From: Nemopilema nomurai
Lineage: Eukaryota; Cnidaria; Scyphozoa; Rhizostomeae; Rhizostomatidae
DNA length: 64,000 nucleotides
Reading direction: 5' to 3'
Assembly: GCA_003864495.1 (NCBI GenBank)
Contig: ML133420.1
Location: 2,939,852-3,003,851 of the forward strand
Part shown: positions 24,178-34,600 of the stretch, in pieces
How positions within the stretch are numbered: the first letter of the stretch is position 1
How the letters are laid out: the number at the start of each line of letters is the position of its first letter
Position numbers and translations under genes: made by a program
The notes under the pieces: generated by a model
What the model was told of the DNA's origin: nothing
Database searches by the model: none
What the model saw: the letters and a program-made list of their open reading frames with translations, nothing else

Positions 24178-27100
24178 CTAAAGCAGGATATCTCTGCCGT
24201 TCTGAATAAGCAGGCCTTCAGAGGGTACATTATACCCGTCCCTGCCTCTATCAAATGTACAGCAGCATGTTCTGTTTTCGATGGACTGGCAAATCTTCCT
24301 TATTATCTCTCCAATCAATCGACCCAATAACAGTACCAACAGCAGTGAGTTCAAGGACACCAGCATGATTCCGAGACCCCATCTGTCTTTGCTCGCCTCC
24401 AGGATGTCTTCATCTCCAACTGCGCTGTTTTGCGTTGCACCAAAGCACAGGTTCACAGACACAATCAAGAGTGCCAATAACTGCATCCAGTTATCGAACT
24501 CGTCTTTCATCGGCCACGTATGAGCATGCGCAGCAGCGAACAAGACACTCAGAATGATGAGCCCGAAGAGGCCTATTTTTATGTTTTGAAGCAGAAATGC
24601 ACCCGCTATGCTGATGATCAGTTTGCGAATCATTTCCGTCACCTCCCAATACCAACGTGTTGGCTTGTAGTTGCCATTAAAGAGCCTTATCGATGACCGA
24701 ACAATGGAGAACTCGCCTCTAGACTCGGTTTCACCGTTTATGGACCAGTCGTTTTCGGGAACATCTTGCCGGTCAATGTTGCTCTCTTTTGGAGATAGGC
24801 GCCAAAGAAGAATAAACAGAAGTAAAGGAAAGCCAAGTGGCAAAATCAATGCAGCATATCCAGCAACTGTAACTGCAAGATCACCGCCCAGTTCTGAAGT
24901 GCAGGAAACACGGTAGTCCGACCGCAGAAAGGAGAGTCTGTGCATGCATTGCCCGCTCTGTTCGGATGTACAGATAGTGTGACAACTGGCTGGCTGGATC
25001 TGGAATATCTTGCTAGATGTGAAGGGATACGTCGCGAACAGGAAGAGAAAGATGGCCTCGAGACACTGTTTCGTGTTCATAGCAAGCCTCGATCTGAATT
25101 CACTTGAATTGCTACTACGGCAATAATTGAAAAGAGATTTTGTCCCTGCGTAGACAAAGATGGCCAGTGGGACGACTGCGGTGGCACTTATGGCAAACCA
25201 GAACTCCTTGATCGCATCCATTCGCCATTCTCGCCTTATGCAGTGCAAAGCTGGTATGTGCAAAATTGAAAACTGAATGTACTCGAAGATTCTGACAGCT
25301 TTCGTAAGATTCCCTGGCCAGCGAATGTGCGGGAGTGCGTGTACGATCCCAACAAGGACTTGGTAGAAGCCCATCAGAATTTTAATAGTCGACAGGATCA
25401 GATCTGCAAACGTCTTCTTGTCTTTACCATTACCTTGACCTGCTAGTTTAATGTCATTAACTTTGCGCATTAACCAGCAAATAAAGAGGAAAGCTGCAAA
25501 CAGAGCCATGCACTGCAGCACGGCAATGACTGGGGAGGGACAATCCACACACATCCCGAAACTCTTCATGTACCTCTCCTCACAAACAGCACACAGCGTT
25601 CCAGTGTAGCCCCTTTCGCAGCCAGCCTCAAGGCCTCCGAGGCAAGAGCCATCCAACGGGCATTTGTGTGCAGTAGGCAAGTGGCAATCGTACTTGATCG
25701 CTGCTCGGTCATATGTATCGTTATATGTATTGAGATTCTGAACGAACCTTGCAAAGAGACTCTTGCAAGACACGTTTGCCGCTGATCGCATTGTCTGCCA
25801 CGTCATCCAGTAGCCTTTCCTTAACTCCGGGTAGTCTTGTCGGCAGGAAAACCCGTTTTGGCTGCATTTGGTACATTTCCCGAAGCGGTGACTTCTTGCA
25901 TACCCGTCCAGACATTGACACGCTCGATATGCTGCGGAGCTATTTGTGTTTGTCCCTGCGGGGCAAGTGAGGCACTCCAATGCACTCCTTCCCGGTGCTT
26001 TATCCAGCGGTACAAATTGGCCCAGCGGACAAGGTTTGCAGGCAATGGCTGCCATTTCGTCCTGATAAAATGCTCCCGCAGGACATGGAACGCATTCGTC
26101 TTTGCCGTAATGGCCTACTGCACACGGCTTGCAATCATAATGATACCGGGAATGCAAGTTTTCAAAACAAGTAAACCCGTCATTATCTAGCGTATTTGTT
26201 GCTGTTTTTATCGTTAGGTTTCCGGACGGGCTGCAAATTATTCTTGCCTTTACATCTAATTGGCTGGGAATCTCTTGAAGATTGTTACATGATATAAACA
26301 CCTCAGAGTCATTTGGCATTCCCTTGAAATCTGAGCTTCTTATGATTTTTATCTTTCTGTTTCCAAACAACAATAGTAAAGATGGCTGTGCTCGCATGCC
26401 TTGTAAAATGCCATCCACAGTTTTCAGGTCGTTTGCAAAAAGGGATAACTTCCCAATAAGTAAATCTCTAAAGGTTCCCCTGTGGATACATTGTAGACTA
26501 TTTCGGTGTAGAAACAATTCTCCGATGGAAGACATGCCGTTGAAAACATCTATTGATATGTTTGTTATGTTATTATTCTGCAAGTATATTGCAGACATAT
26601 ACCTTTGCTTAGGCATGGTATTGCTGCGCAGATGTTTCAGACGATTGTGTGACAGGTCCAAAGTGAAAACTCTAGTTCCAGAAAAATTGTACGAGTCGAT
26701 TAAGTTAAATGCTAAGTCTACAAATGTCATCGACTTTCCTTGAACCGTTGCTTTTTTTAACAAGTTTCCTCTTAAATTGAAATCAATTAGTGTGGTAATG
26801 CCAGAAAGTTCAGGTAGAGCAGCAAGGTAATTATACTTTATAAACAGTTGTTTTAGATTACGATTGCATCGAAAGAGCTTGTCTGGTAAGAGCTTAAGCT
26901 TGTTGGAATTCATCACAATTTTCTGTAGGTCCTTGAGTTCGTCGAATGCCCCTTCGGCAATACTTTGCAATCCAGTAGATGATACGTCGATGGATCGCAG
27001 TTTATTGATAGTTTTCAAGTCGTTCTTGGAAATCGATTCAAGAGAGTTTTCCTCAAGATCTAAAACCTTCACACTTCTAGGAAAAACTGAGAACTTTCCA

Positions 27101-27519
27101 TCTAGGACCAAACTGTTGCTACGAAAATTGATGACAGCCATGTTTGGAGTTCTGTTGTACCCAAACATTTCCTCCACAGCCTCAATTGTCAGTCGGTTAC
27201 TTTCAAAGTCAACTATCCGAAGGCTTTTCGGAAGAAAGAAAGGCTTATCTAAGGAACACGATCGTAAGATCAATTTTTCTAATTGGGTAAATCTTGCAAA
27301 CGAATCGTTTCTCAAGTTTGCAAATGGATTTTCTGAAAGGTCAAGGTAGCGTATAGATGAAGGTATCTCTGTGGGCAATGTCTTTAAACCAGCATTGATG
27401 CACTTGACCACAAAGGTGGAACATTTGCACCGTTTTGGACATGAGAAACTGGCTGTGCCATGGGGAGACCAAAGCAGCCATGTTACTGCCAAAAAGATGA
27501 CAAACTTCAGGTTCTCCAT
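24178..27519 (-). CDS. LRR / ephrin-receptor-like Cys-rich / multipass membrane protein, copy 2 (intact)
   Basis: One uninterrupted exon encodes 1113 residues. Order: signal peptide (about 1-25); LRR N-cap CPKRCKCSTFVVKC (about 27-40); roughly a dozen LRRs (about 45-430); a Cys-rich block (about 450-560) with CKPCPLGQ and CPAGTN motifs like ephrin-receptor/GCC2-GCC3 modules; more Cys-rich sequence with an EGF-like GYTGTLCAVC (about 640); then nine or ten hydrophobic segments from about 655 to 1075 and a short basic tail with a CCC cluster (ENRTCCCTFDRGRD). A large LRR-bearing ectodomain with a polytopic core suggests a cell-surface receptor or adhesion protein; ligand and signalling route are unknown. 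No TIR, death or kinase domain is present, and the membrane core is not one I can assign to the rhodopsin-type GPCR family. The ATG at 27519 is followed directly by the signal peptide. Confidence 0.93.
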   Translation of the reverse strand: MENLKFVIFLAVTWLLWSPHGTASFSCPKRCKCSTFVVKCINAGLKTLPTEIPSSIRYLDLSENPFANLRNDSFARFTQLEKLILRSCSLDKPFFLPKSLRIVDFESNRLTIEAVEEMFGYNRTPNMAVINFRSNSLVLDGKFSVFPRSVKVLDLEENSLESISKNDLKTINKLRSIDVSSTGLQSIAEGAFDELKDLQKIVMNSNKLKLLPDKLFRCNRNLKQLFIKYNYLAALPELSGITTLIDFNLRGNLLKKATVQGKSMTFVDLAFNLIDSYNFSGTRVFTLDLSHNRLKHLRSNTMPKQRYMSAIYLQNNNITNISIDVFNGMSSIGELFLHRNSLQCIHRGTFRDLLIGKLSLFANDLKTVDGILQGMRAQPSLLLLFGNRKIKIIRSSDFKGMPNDSEVFISCNNLQEIPSQLDVKARIICSPSGNLTIKTATNTLDNDGFTCFENLHSRYHYDCKPCAVGHYGKDECVPCPAGAFYQDEMAAIACKPCPLGQFVPLDKAPGRSALECLTCPAGTNTNSSAAYRACQCLDGYARSHRFGKCTKCSQNGFSCRQDYPELRKGYWMTWQTMRSAANVSCKSLFARFVQNLNTYNDTYDRAAIKYDCHLPTAHKCPLDGSCLGGLEAGCERGYTGTLCAVCEERYMKSFGMCVDCPSPVIAVLQCMALFAAFLFICWLMRKVNDIKLAGQGNGKDKKTFADLILSTIKILMGFYQVLVGIVHALPHIRWPGNLTKAVRIFEYIQFSILHIPALHCIRREWRMDAIKEFWFAISATAVVPLAIFVYAGTKSLFNYCRSSNSSEFRSRLAMNTKQCLEAIFLFLFATYPFTSSKIFQIQPASCHTICTSEQSGQCMHRLSFLRSDYRVSCTSELGGDLAVTVAGYAALILPLGFPLLLFILLWRLSPKESNIDRQDVPENDWSINGETESRGEFSIVRSSIRLFNGNYKPTRWYWEVTEMIRKLIISIAGAFLLQNIKIGLFGLIILSVLFAAAHAHTWPMKDEFDNWMQLLALLIVSVNLCFGATQNSAVGDEDILEASKDRWGLGIMLVSLNSLLLVLLLGRLIGEIIRKICQSIENRTCCCTFDRGRDGYNVPSEGLLIQNGRDILL

Positions 27520-27611
27520 CCCTATCCGCTAATTCCAACGCATGCTGTTAGAAGATCTTGCTGGAACTTCACTCCTTGGATAGCTTTATTGAAGAGGCTA
27601 GCAGCAAGAAC
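27520..27611 (-). other. Predicted 5' untranslated exon of LRR copy 2
   Basis: On the minus strand gataatcttttcag ends at 27612 and is followed by about 92 bases of leader before the ATG. It parallels the leader acceptor of copy 1 at 20434, which supports a shared gene structure with an upstream non-coding exon that I could not locate. Confidence 0.45.
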
Positions 27612-28253
27612 CTGAAAAGATTATCATAGTTGCACGAGTACACCAGCTATTAGCAAACCATTGCAAGAAATGATCTAGTTCTTGAAAAAGCGTCAACAGG
27701 TATGTCAACCCTTTAATTAAAAGGGGGGGCAACTATGGAAGACGTGGAGAAGTTTAAAATAAACAAGACAGTATTGATAGAAGCATCTTCGGGTGTCTTG
27801 ACATGTCATGAGATGAACAGGTCAGATTAAAGTCATCTGAAAATCTTCGTGAAGATAAAAGTTTACAGTTCACTGTCCTTAATCACAGTCTTAACATAGA
27901 CGACAGTGAAACTAAGTTTTGACTAGTTGACTAGGGTAGACATCGACAGACGACTATCAAGGAGAAGTTAGTTGATTCAATTTTAACGTATTTATGATCC
28001 TTTGCAATCAAACAAACTCTTTCTGAACTTAAAATGAGCAAGACATTTCAACACCAAAATACTTTATAAAAATAAGAAAGCTTAAATCAACTCTCGTTTG
28101 GGCACCAATAAATTCGTTTGTAGAAAGATTTTGTTTATACGAATGATTTGTAAATTTTGCTGGTTAGAAATTCAAAAATGTTTTGCAATTGAAGAAGGAT
28201 TTCCTGAGTGTTTTGGAAAGCAAGAGTCTGGAAATATATTGAGAAATATTTAC
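27612..28253. other. Intergenic region upstream of LRR copy 2
   Basis: No coding exon was recognised. The promoter and first non-coding exon of the LRR gene may lie here. Confidence 0.35.
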
Positions 28254-29050
28254 TATGGTGGCCCATCGTTATCACCAATCTTTCCATGCTATTGCATTGA
28301 AAATATGCCGTTCATTTTAAAAATAATTGAGACAAATATCAAAAAAATAATTTGCAAATGTTAAAGCAACAAATGAATAATTTTACTTTTGCATTTATTT
28401 TGATCGTCAGTTTTTTTTATCATTCTATTTTTTTCTTGAAATTTTTTGTTTTCGAAATTTACGCGTGGATCATCGCGTGTCACACAGACTTCTGATGGAG
28501 CTGGGTTGGAAAAATTATTGCAATCTTGCTGAAGACATTAGGAATTATGTTCGTCAAAAAATTAAAAGGGTGGAGATGTTGGTCTTTTTGCAACGTGACT
28601 ACACCTGTTAAAAATGGAGTCTTCCAACGTTGGACAGGCGTATGCCCCATTTTGGAATACACTACATTGATGAATCTATCGATGTAGAAGATGTTCAGTG
28701 TGCAATTAAAGCCGAACTTGTAGGCCCTCGACAACTGCTTGGTTATATAGCCATGAGCTCATGCGCTGCACCATTATACTGCTGGGGGCACCTGATTTCT
28801 TCTTCAAGACAGGCTCCCCTCTTCTTTTTGCAGAACACCTCTTCTCATAAAACCCCCACGTTTTTCTCTTGTTTGACATTTCCTAACTGACAAGCGAAGG
28901 TGATTCAAGAGCGTGTGCAAGTGTAAAGACGTTTTGGTGGGAAAATGTAGCCGCGTTTTTATTTTGATAATGATAGCGACGAGCCACGCGGAATTTCATA
29001 TTTTCAATGCAATAGCATGAAAAATTTAATGATGACGATGGGCCACCATA
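28254..29050. mobile_element. Decayed element with 54-base imperfect inverted repeats and transposase/integrase-like remnant
   Basis: Bases 28254-28307 (starting tatggtggcccatcgt) return inverted at 28997-29050. Between them, about 28495-28760 on the plus strand, a frame broken by a stop reads ELGWKNYCNLAEDIRNYVRQ and then LDRRMPHFGIHYIDESID and GPRQLLGYIAM. These resemble the helical region ahead of the integrase-core domain in animal transposon proteins (R-M-x-x-F/Y-G-I-x-Y followed by GP-x-x-LGY-x-AM). No catalytic core remains. The family call is from memory of such proteins and is tentative; the inverted repeats are directly visible. Confidence 0.5.
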
Positions 29051-29219
29051 ATTTACCAATACCTGAAAAATTTATGGCACGCCGATTTGAATAAAAAGCA
29101 ATTATTGGGCTGCAGATAGTTAGGCAGAGAAATGGCATTTTAAGAAATCGCCTAGATCTGATAACATGAGGGCATCGAGTCGATTTCCCTACTCATCTTC
29201 AAGGCGAATCGTTCATCTT

Positions 29220-29304
29220 CAAGGCTGGTTTACACGATCATACTCGACTAAAGTTTCCATCACTTTTCTAATGCAATTGCAGACCGATCGTGTAAACGGC
29301 CTTG
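29220..29304. repeat. Small MITE-like inverted repeat (tttacacgatc)
   Basis: The left end caaggctggtttacacgatc (29220-29239) pairs with the inverted right end at 29286-29304, around a core of under 50 bases. It resembles other short invertebrate MITEs with a tttacacga terminus; a related start occurs at about 57707. Confidence 0.55.
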
Positions 29305-29530
29305 GAAGTCGCAGAAATATTTATTGACATTTTCAGAATGACATTTTCAGCCCTGTTTCACCTGATCTGACAAGGTCAGGTATTTTGTTTCTAAAGTCTC
29401 CTAGACAAAACAGGGATATCTTGGTGCTATAAAGGACCTCCGATGAAGACAAGAAGTGGGAGATGGGCCAAACTTTGGTGGAGAAAGGACGCAAAGAAAG
29501 AATACAGAAAGAGATGCAGTTTGCAAGAGT

Positions 29531-29640
29531 GGCCCTGTGGAGTGGAGGGGGCCTTGTGGGGTGGAGGGGGCCTTGTGGAGTGGATGGGAGCCTTGTGAAG
29601 TGGAGGGGGCCTTGTGGGGTGGAGGGGGGTCTTGTCATCA
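29531..29640 (+). repeat. G-rich ~21-base minisatellite
   Basis: Five or so imperfect copies of a unit like ggccttgtggggtggagggg. The strand skew and unit length keep several frames open on both strands, so frames here are artefacts. Confidence 0.85.
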
Positions 29641-30919
29641 GGGGCCCTGAAATATGTAATTAAACATAGCGAAAATACCCCATCATATCACAGGAAAACC
29701 GAATTATCCATGTTAGCAAAGGTTTACCGTTTAGGTTACAATAAACTGCGAGTGATTGCGTTATCATTTTTGATTTCGAACCTTTGAAACCCAAATGGAA
29801 GTATTCTGCCTCTTCAGTACCATCACCAAGACTTGATGACTATTAGATCGTGTTCGGTCTACCTTTCTGAGTCTTTTTTGGATATTTTATTCACGAAATT
29901 GCTCCTTATTGATAATTACCGAGCGTAGATAGCAACAAAGACATTCCTAGCCACAAAGAAACACCATGCGGATAATCGTAAATATAGCGCTCTTTAATTC
30001 CTCTTAAATTCCTACGTATTAATACATTCTGTGCATCACTCACCTGGGAAGGCACCGTCAAAAACAGCCCTGCAGAAAACCAATTATGCAAATAAATCGT
30101 TGCAAACAAGCTGAGCATAAACAGATTTGAAAATGGCTTTGTTCTAGTTGGGTAATCCGCGATTTCATTCGCAACTGGTAGTCTACATTCGAAAGGCCAA
30201 TGGCTCAATTTCTAGATGGCTTCTTATTTTGCTGTGCAATCAAAACAGTACCAAACATGGGCTTCCGTACCGTCCTGCGAAACCGAATAGGCTTGAGACG
30301 TCTGGAGTATTCTTTTTGCCAGTAGTTTGTTTATTTCTGTCCTTAAGCATCCATGCACGATTTAGCCATTGTTGTCCAAGACAAGACACTTATGCACAAA
30401 CAAAAGACGGCGTCAAGCTGTGGCATTTTTGTGGCTTTTAGAACCAGACTGAGCAGAGGGGACTGGGTAGTACAGCAAGCTTCCCGCCAAAACTGGGACA
30501 ACAGCGGAACATTTGCCTTTGTCAATCCTGATCCGGCCATAGGGTTCCTATCCTTGACAATCGTACATAGGATTCCTATCATTGAAAATCACCTGATGCG
30601 TTTTCACGAAAGGTTTTTTCAGCATTCACGTTCATGTTAACCTGATTCCTGTTCGGAATTTAAAACTTGATAGAGATGTGGGCAAATTTCCTTTCTGGCA
30701 GTTTGGTGGTCAGCGAAGCTTTTCGACCTTTATATCTTCACATTAAAAGTGCCTTTGGTCAATGAACTGTCTACACATTACTTTGACGTTACTGATTCAC
30801 GGATTGCGAATCAGTAACTCAAAAGCAAAATAAAATGAGATAAAATAAAAAAACCGAAAAAGTGTTTTTAAGACTATTTACGTCAAACTCAATTAGGTTA
30901 TGACTCTAAGTAACGGACT
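29641..30919. other. Intergenic stretch without supported genes
   Basis: Frames of 80-100 codons on both strands near 29900-30640 lack splice support and recognisable motifs. Nothing further is called. Confidence 0.4.
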
Positions 30920-31420
30920 CTAAACGGTGATTTTTCATTTTATTTTTGAAGGATATTTTGTTTCTAGCTTTTTCAGATCTAGTGGCAGAGAATTCCAAAC
31001 TTTGATACCATTAAATGCAATAAAATTTCTCTTTTTTAGAAGTATAAAGTTTTTAGAAATCGTTTGCAGAGAGAAACCAAGGCAGGAAGACTCTCTTTGT
31101 CTTTAGAAATTCTTGTCCATAGTTAGTGTAGTTTTTTTATTGATTTGAAACATGAATTTTGCTTGTAAAGTTTGTCAGAGTTCAAGAGTTTGGCGAAACG
31201 TTGGGTCACTTTGTGCTGTATACGGAGCAAAGTCAGCTACTTTGATAGCTTTTCGTAAGCTGCGTTTTAGAGGTTCTAAGGTTGATTTGTTTGCACATCC
31301 CCAATTTGATATACCATCGAGTGTATGAGGTTGATTTAATGAATTATTGAGTGTTCTTAATGTATTTTTTGGGACAAAGTTTCTTAATCTATATATAAAA
31401 AAGCTAGGTTTTTCAAGTAA
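30920..31420 (-). pseudogene. Non-LTR retrotransposon (LINE) reverse-transcriptase C-terminal fragment
   Basis: On the minus strand the frame reads YRLRNFVPKNTLRTLNNSLN, ISNWGCANKSTLEPLKRS and LRKAIKVADFAPYTAQSDP. This matches the region after the reverse-transcriptase core of jockey/CR1-like LINEs, where a degenerate Y-G-I-x-x-W-G is followed by L-x-x-LQK-x-A-x-R. After stops, the end block FIAFNGIKVWNSLPLDLKK, also typical of these elements, is readable around 31000. There is no catalytic region and the frame is broken, so it is a dead 5'-truncated copy. It ends about 210 bases upstream of the SMG6 start codon. Confidence 0.75.
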
Positions 31421-31631
31421 TGAGGGTATTTCATAAAGCTTCATCGAAGTATATGACAAGCACCCCCTCCCAGCTCCCCGTTTTTTCCCGCCCTGACCTT
31501 CCCCTCTTAGGAGATCAGCGTTTGCCTCTCCCTGCTCTGCCAGTGCTTCCTCAGTATTCGTCACCCTTTCGATTGATTGGCAGGTTTTCCTAGAAGTGCA
31601 ACAGCAACCGAAGTAAAGCAAAAGTTTGAAC

Positions 31632-34600
31632 ATGGCGGAGGATGACAACAGAACGCGACCGAAAATTGTCCGAATTACCCAAGAAGAACTGGAAATTTCC
31701 TCGAAGTTAGAATGTTGTGAGAGTCAAAAAGACCTAAAATATAAGTCAAAGAAACCTTCAGAAAGCCGCAAGGATACTAGCACTGCCCGACAAAGTTCAT
31801 CCGTTGGGAAACTGAAGTCCGAGGGAAATGGAAAAGAGGACCGTATGCGCGCCGATGGCCAAGAGCAAGATGAAGACGGGCAGCCAGCCATTTTAAGCCA
31901 AGAAAAGAAAGGCCCTGTAGAAGTGCGAAAAATGGACGACAAATTAACCAAGCAAGTTGAGACGACCAGACTGAAGAAAGCGAAAGTAAGAGAAGGTTAT
32001 GGAGTATACCAAGTTAAGAAAGGAAAATACTCTGATAAGATGAAGATTTCAGAAGAACTGCCTGCCCCAAAAGAAAAAAAGAGCGTAGGGGACACACGAC
32101 GGAAAGAGAGGTCAGAAAGAAAGAGCACTTCCATGGAAAAGGAAAGGGGCACTGGAATTGAACATTCAAGTAGTACTCAGAAATCAATAAAGATGGAACA
32201 GGCCTCACCTATGCAAAATGATAAGGTTAGGAATAATGAACCTAAAGGAAAAACTATGAAAAGTAATAGGAAGCCTGAAAATCTTAAAAGCAACATGGAC
32301 AAAATTGTTACAGAAAAGGACTGCAAACTTTCAGGTTCTCAGGGTCAAATTGTAGACAAAAAAGAACAAAAAATTATGGATTTATTTCAACCTGGTTTAG
32401 ATGCAAATAAGCCAAATGATTTGCCAGCAAGAGAAGCTGCATTGGTTTCTAAAGGCGAAAATGAAGATAGTGAGCCAACAATTCAGAAAAAAGAGTTAAA
32501 AAGAATCAATAGTAAAGTTGAGGAAGAAGAGCAAAAAATTTGTGACAAAAAGAAAGATTACATTGTCAATGAAGTACCTGGTAACTCTGGCAACAAATCT
32601 AATGTCAGTAGTGCACAAGAGCCAAACAGTGTTGCAACTGTGGTAACAAAAAGAGAAAAGACTGTTACTAGTAAAGGCATTGGAAGAGGAAAAATAGCAT
32701 CCAAAGGAAGTTCCAAGAAGAATTTTGCAGAGCAAGTGAGAGAAGGAAGTAAGCCTATTGTTAGAACAAAGAAATCCACTGACAGGATGCAGTATGAAGC
32801 TTCACAACAAACCAAAGTAAATAGAAATGATTATGGCAGCAGCCTTCATGATCAGCTCCAAAATACAGAAGATGGAGCAGTTAAAAATGAATCAGAGGGT
32901 AAGGGTCAAAGAAAAATGATGAAGGAAGTTAAAAGGAAAGTTAAATTTTCAGACACAGACAAGGAAAGTTGTGAACAGGAAAATGACCAATCTCTAGAGA
33001 AACTAAATAAAAAGGGAGGGGTCATATATTTACCAACACCAGATTTTTTGGATTGTGATGAAAGCCTGAAAGAAAAGCAGGGGGAAGAAGAAACTTTTAA
33101 GGGAGTACAAGTGATAAATGGCTTTCAAAAACTTCAAAGGCCCCCAAATACCCATGCTGTGAGATCCAGAAGTGGTCTGCAAAAAGCAGATGAGAAGCCA
33201 AAGAAGATTGCTACCAATGGAAGAATATGGTCAAAGATTAAGTCAGAATATGCTAGAATGAAATCAATGCTAGAAAAAAAATTTCTAGCAGTAGAGGATA
33301 TTGAAGAAATTTTAGAACTTTCCACTTTGCTGCAAGACCTTTACAAGGAACTTATAGTAAATCATCAGGATTTTTCATTCAAAAATGATGTTGAGGGCTC
33401 TTTGTGGAAAAACACATTTCACAATGTTATCACAAAAATGAGAGATTTATTAGATGAAAACACACATGGACATAACTCTACCGAAATTGTTCAGTTTTAT
33501 TGGAATTTTCTCCAAAATGGTGATGACTTCTTGCAAGAAATACTCTTGGCTCTTCAAGATGAATGGAAGTTTGACTTAAATGCTTTTGTAGATAACCCAT
33601 TGAGAATGATTGGTTGCAAGAAACAAGTAAGTTAGTTTGCAATATTTGAAACTGGATTTTTTATTCAAGCTTCTGTCTAATTTGTTTTGTGGTGAAAAGC
33701 AACATCTTCTTTCCAGCAATAAACCTTAGTTCATTTGCAGATATTTTTGCTAAAGTCATTAAAAACTAGAAACTATTTTGCTTTTCTTACTAACTGAACA
33801 TCATCAACCAACTTTGCCCTCTATTAGTATCAGGTTATGAAGGCCAAGCAAATGTATTACTTTGCATAGAATGTGCATCTAGTTTGAGTTTTAAGCCTTT
33901 GATTTGAAAATATGTCATTTTTTATATTTAGTGAGCTATTTCATGATATAACCAAAATGTCCACTTTGTAAATGGCTCCCCCAAGGTAAAATGTAATTGC
34001 AATACTTCCCTGTTTTTGACATGCTATTTAAAAAGTTAACTTACCTTTTCTCTCTTCTTGTTTTTGGTTTTTTGCTAACTTATTAGAAATTCTTTTTTGC
34101 AGTGAAAGAGCTAATCACTAAAGAGGCTCTTTTACCAATATACATGTTCATTACTTTTCATACTTCTGATTCTGGTCTTCTGCACCTACAGAGACATTTT
34201 ATTTTTAACCTTGATAAAATTACACCCTCAAAATATTGCAAGTAAAGCTCAAATGTTTTTTAGAAACATTGCCTCAAAAATTGAAATTAAGAACATCGTA
34301 AAGCTGAGAACAGATAGTAGTGTCTATCTTCTTTGTTTTGTTGTAGGTTAAATATGCTATCAGGAGTTGTCATTTGATCCTACTGAACTTGGGTGACCTG
34401 GAGCGCTATATCACAGATTTGCAGCAAGATTTGAATTATTCAAAAGCCAATGACAACTACATAAAAGCACAAATGCTTGCACCAAAAAATGGAAAGTCCT
34501 ACAACCAACTAGCTGTTGTTGCTGTCAAAAGTAAGAAGAAACTAGATGCTGTCTATTATTATATCAGAAGTTTGGAGGCAAGCAACCCAATTGAGTCCGC

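Noticed and set aside
25837..26743. Plus-strand frames of 117-161 codons opposite LRR copy 2 (also 26864-27349)
   Set aside because: Antisense shadows of the intact LRR coding sequence; the matching positions of copy 1 give similar shadows.
29333..29663. Proline- or glycine-rich frames around 29.5 kb
   Set aside because: Produced by the G-rich tandem repeat; both strands are open equally.
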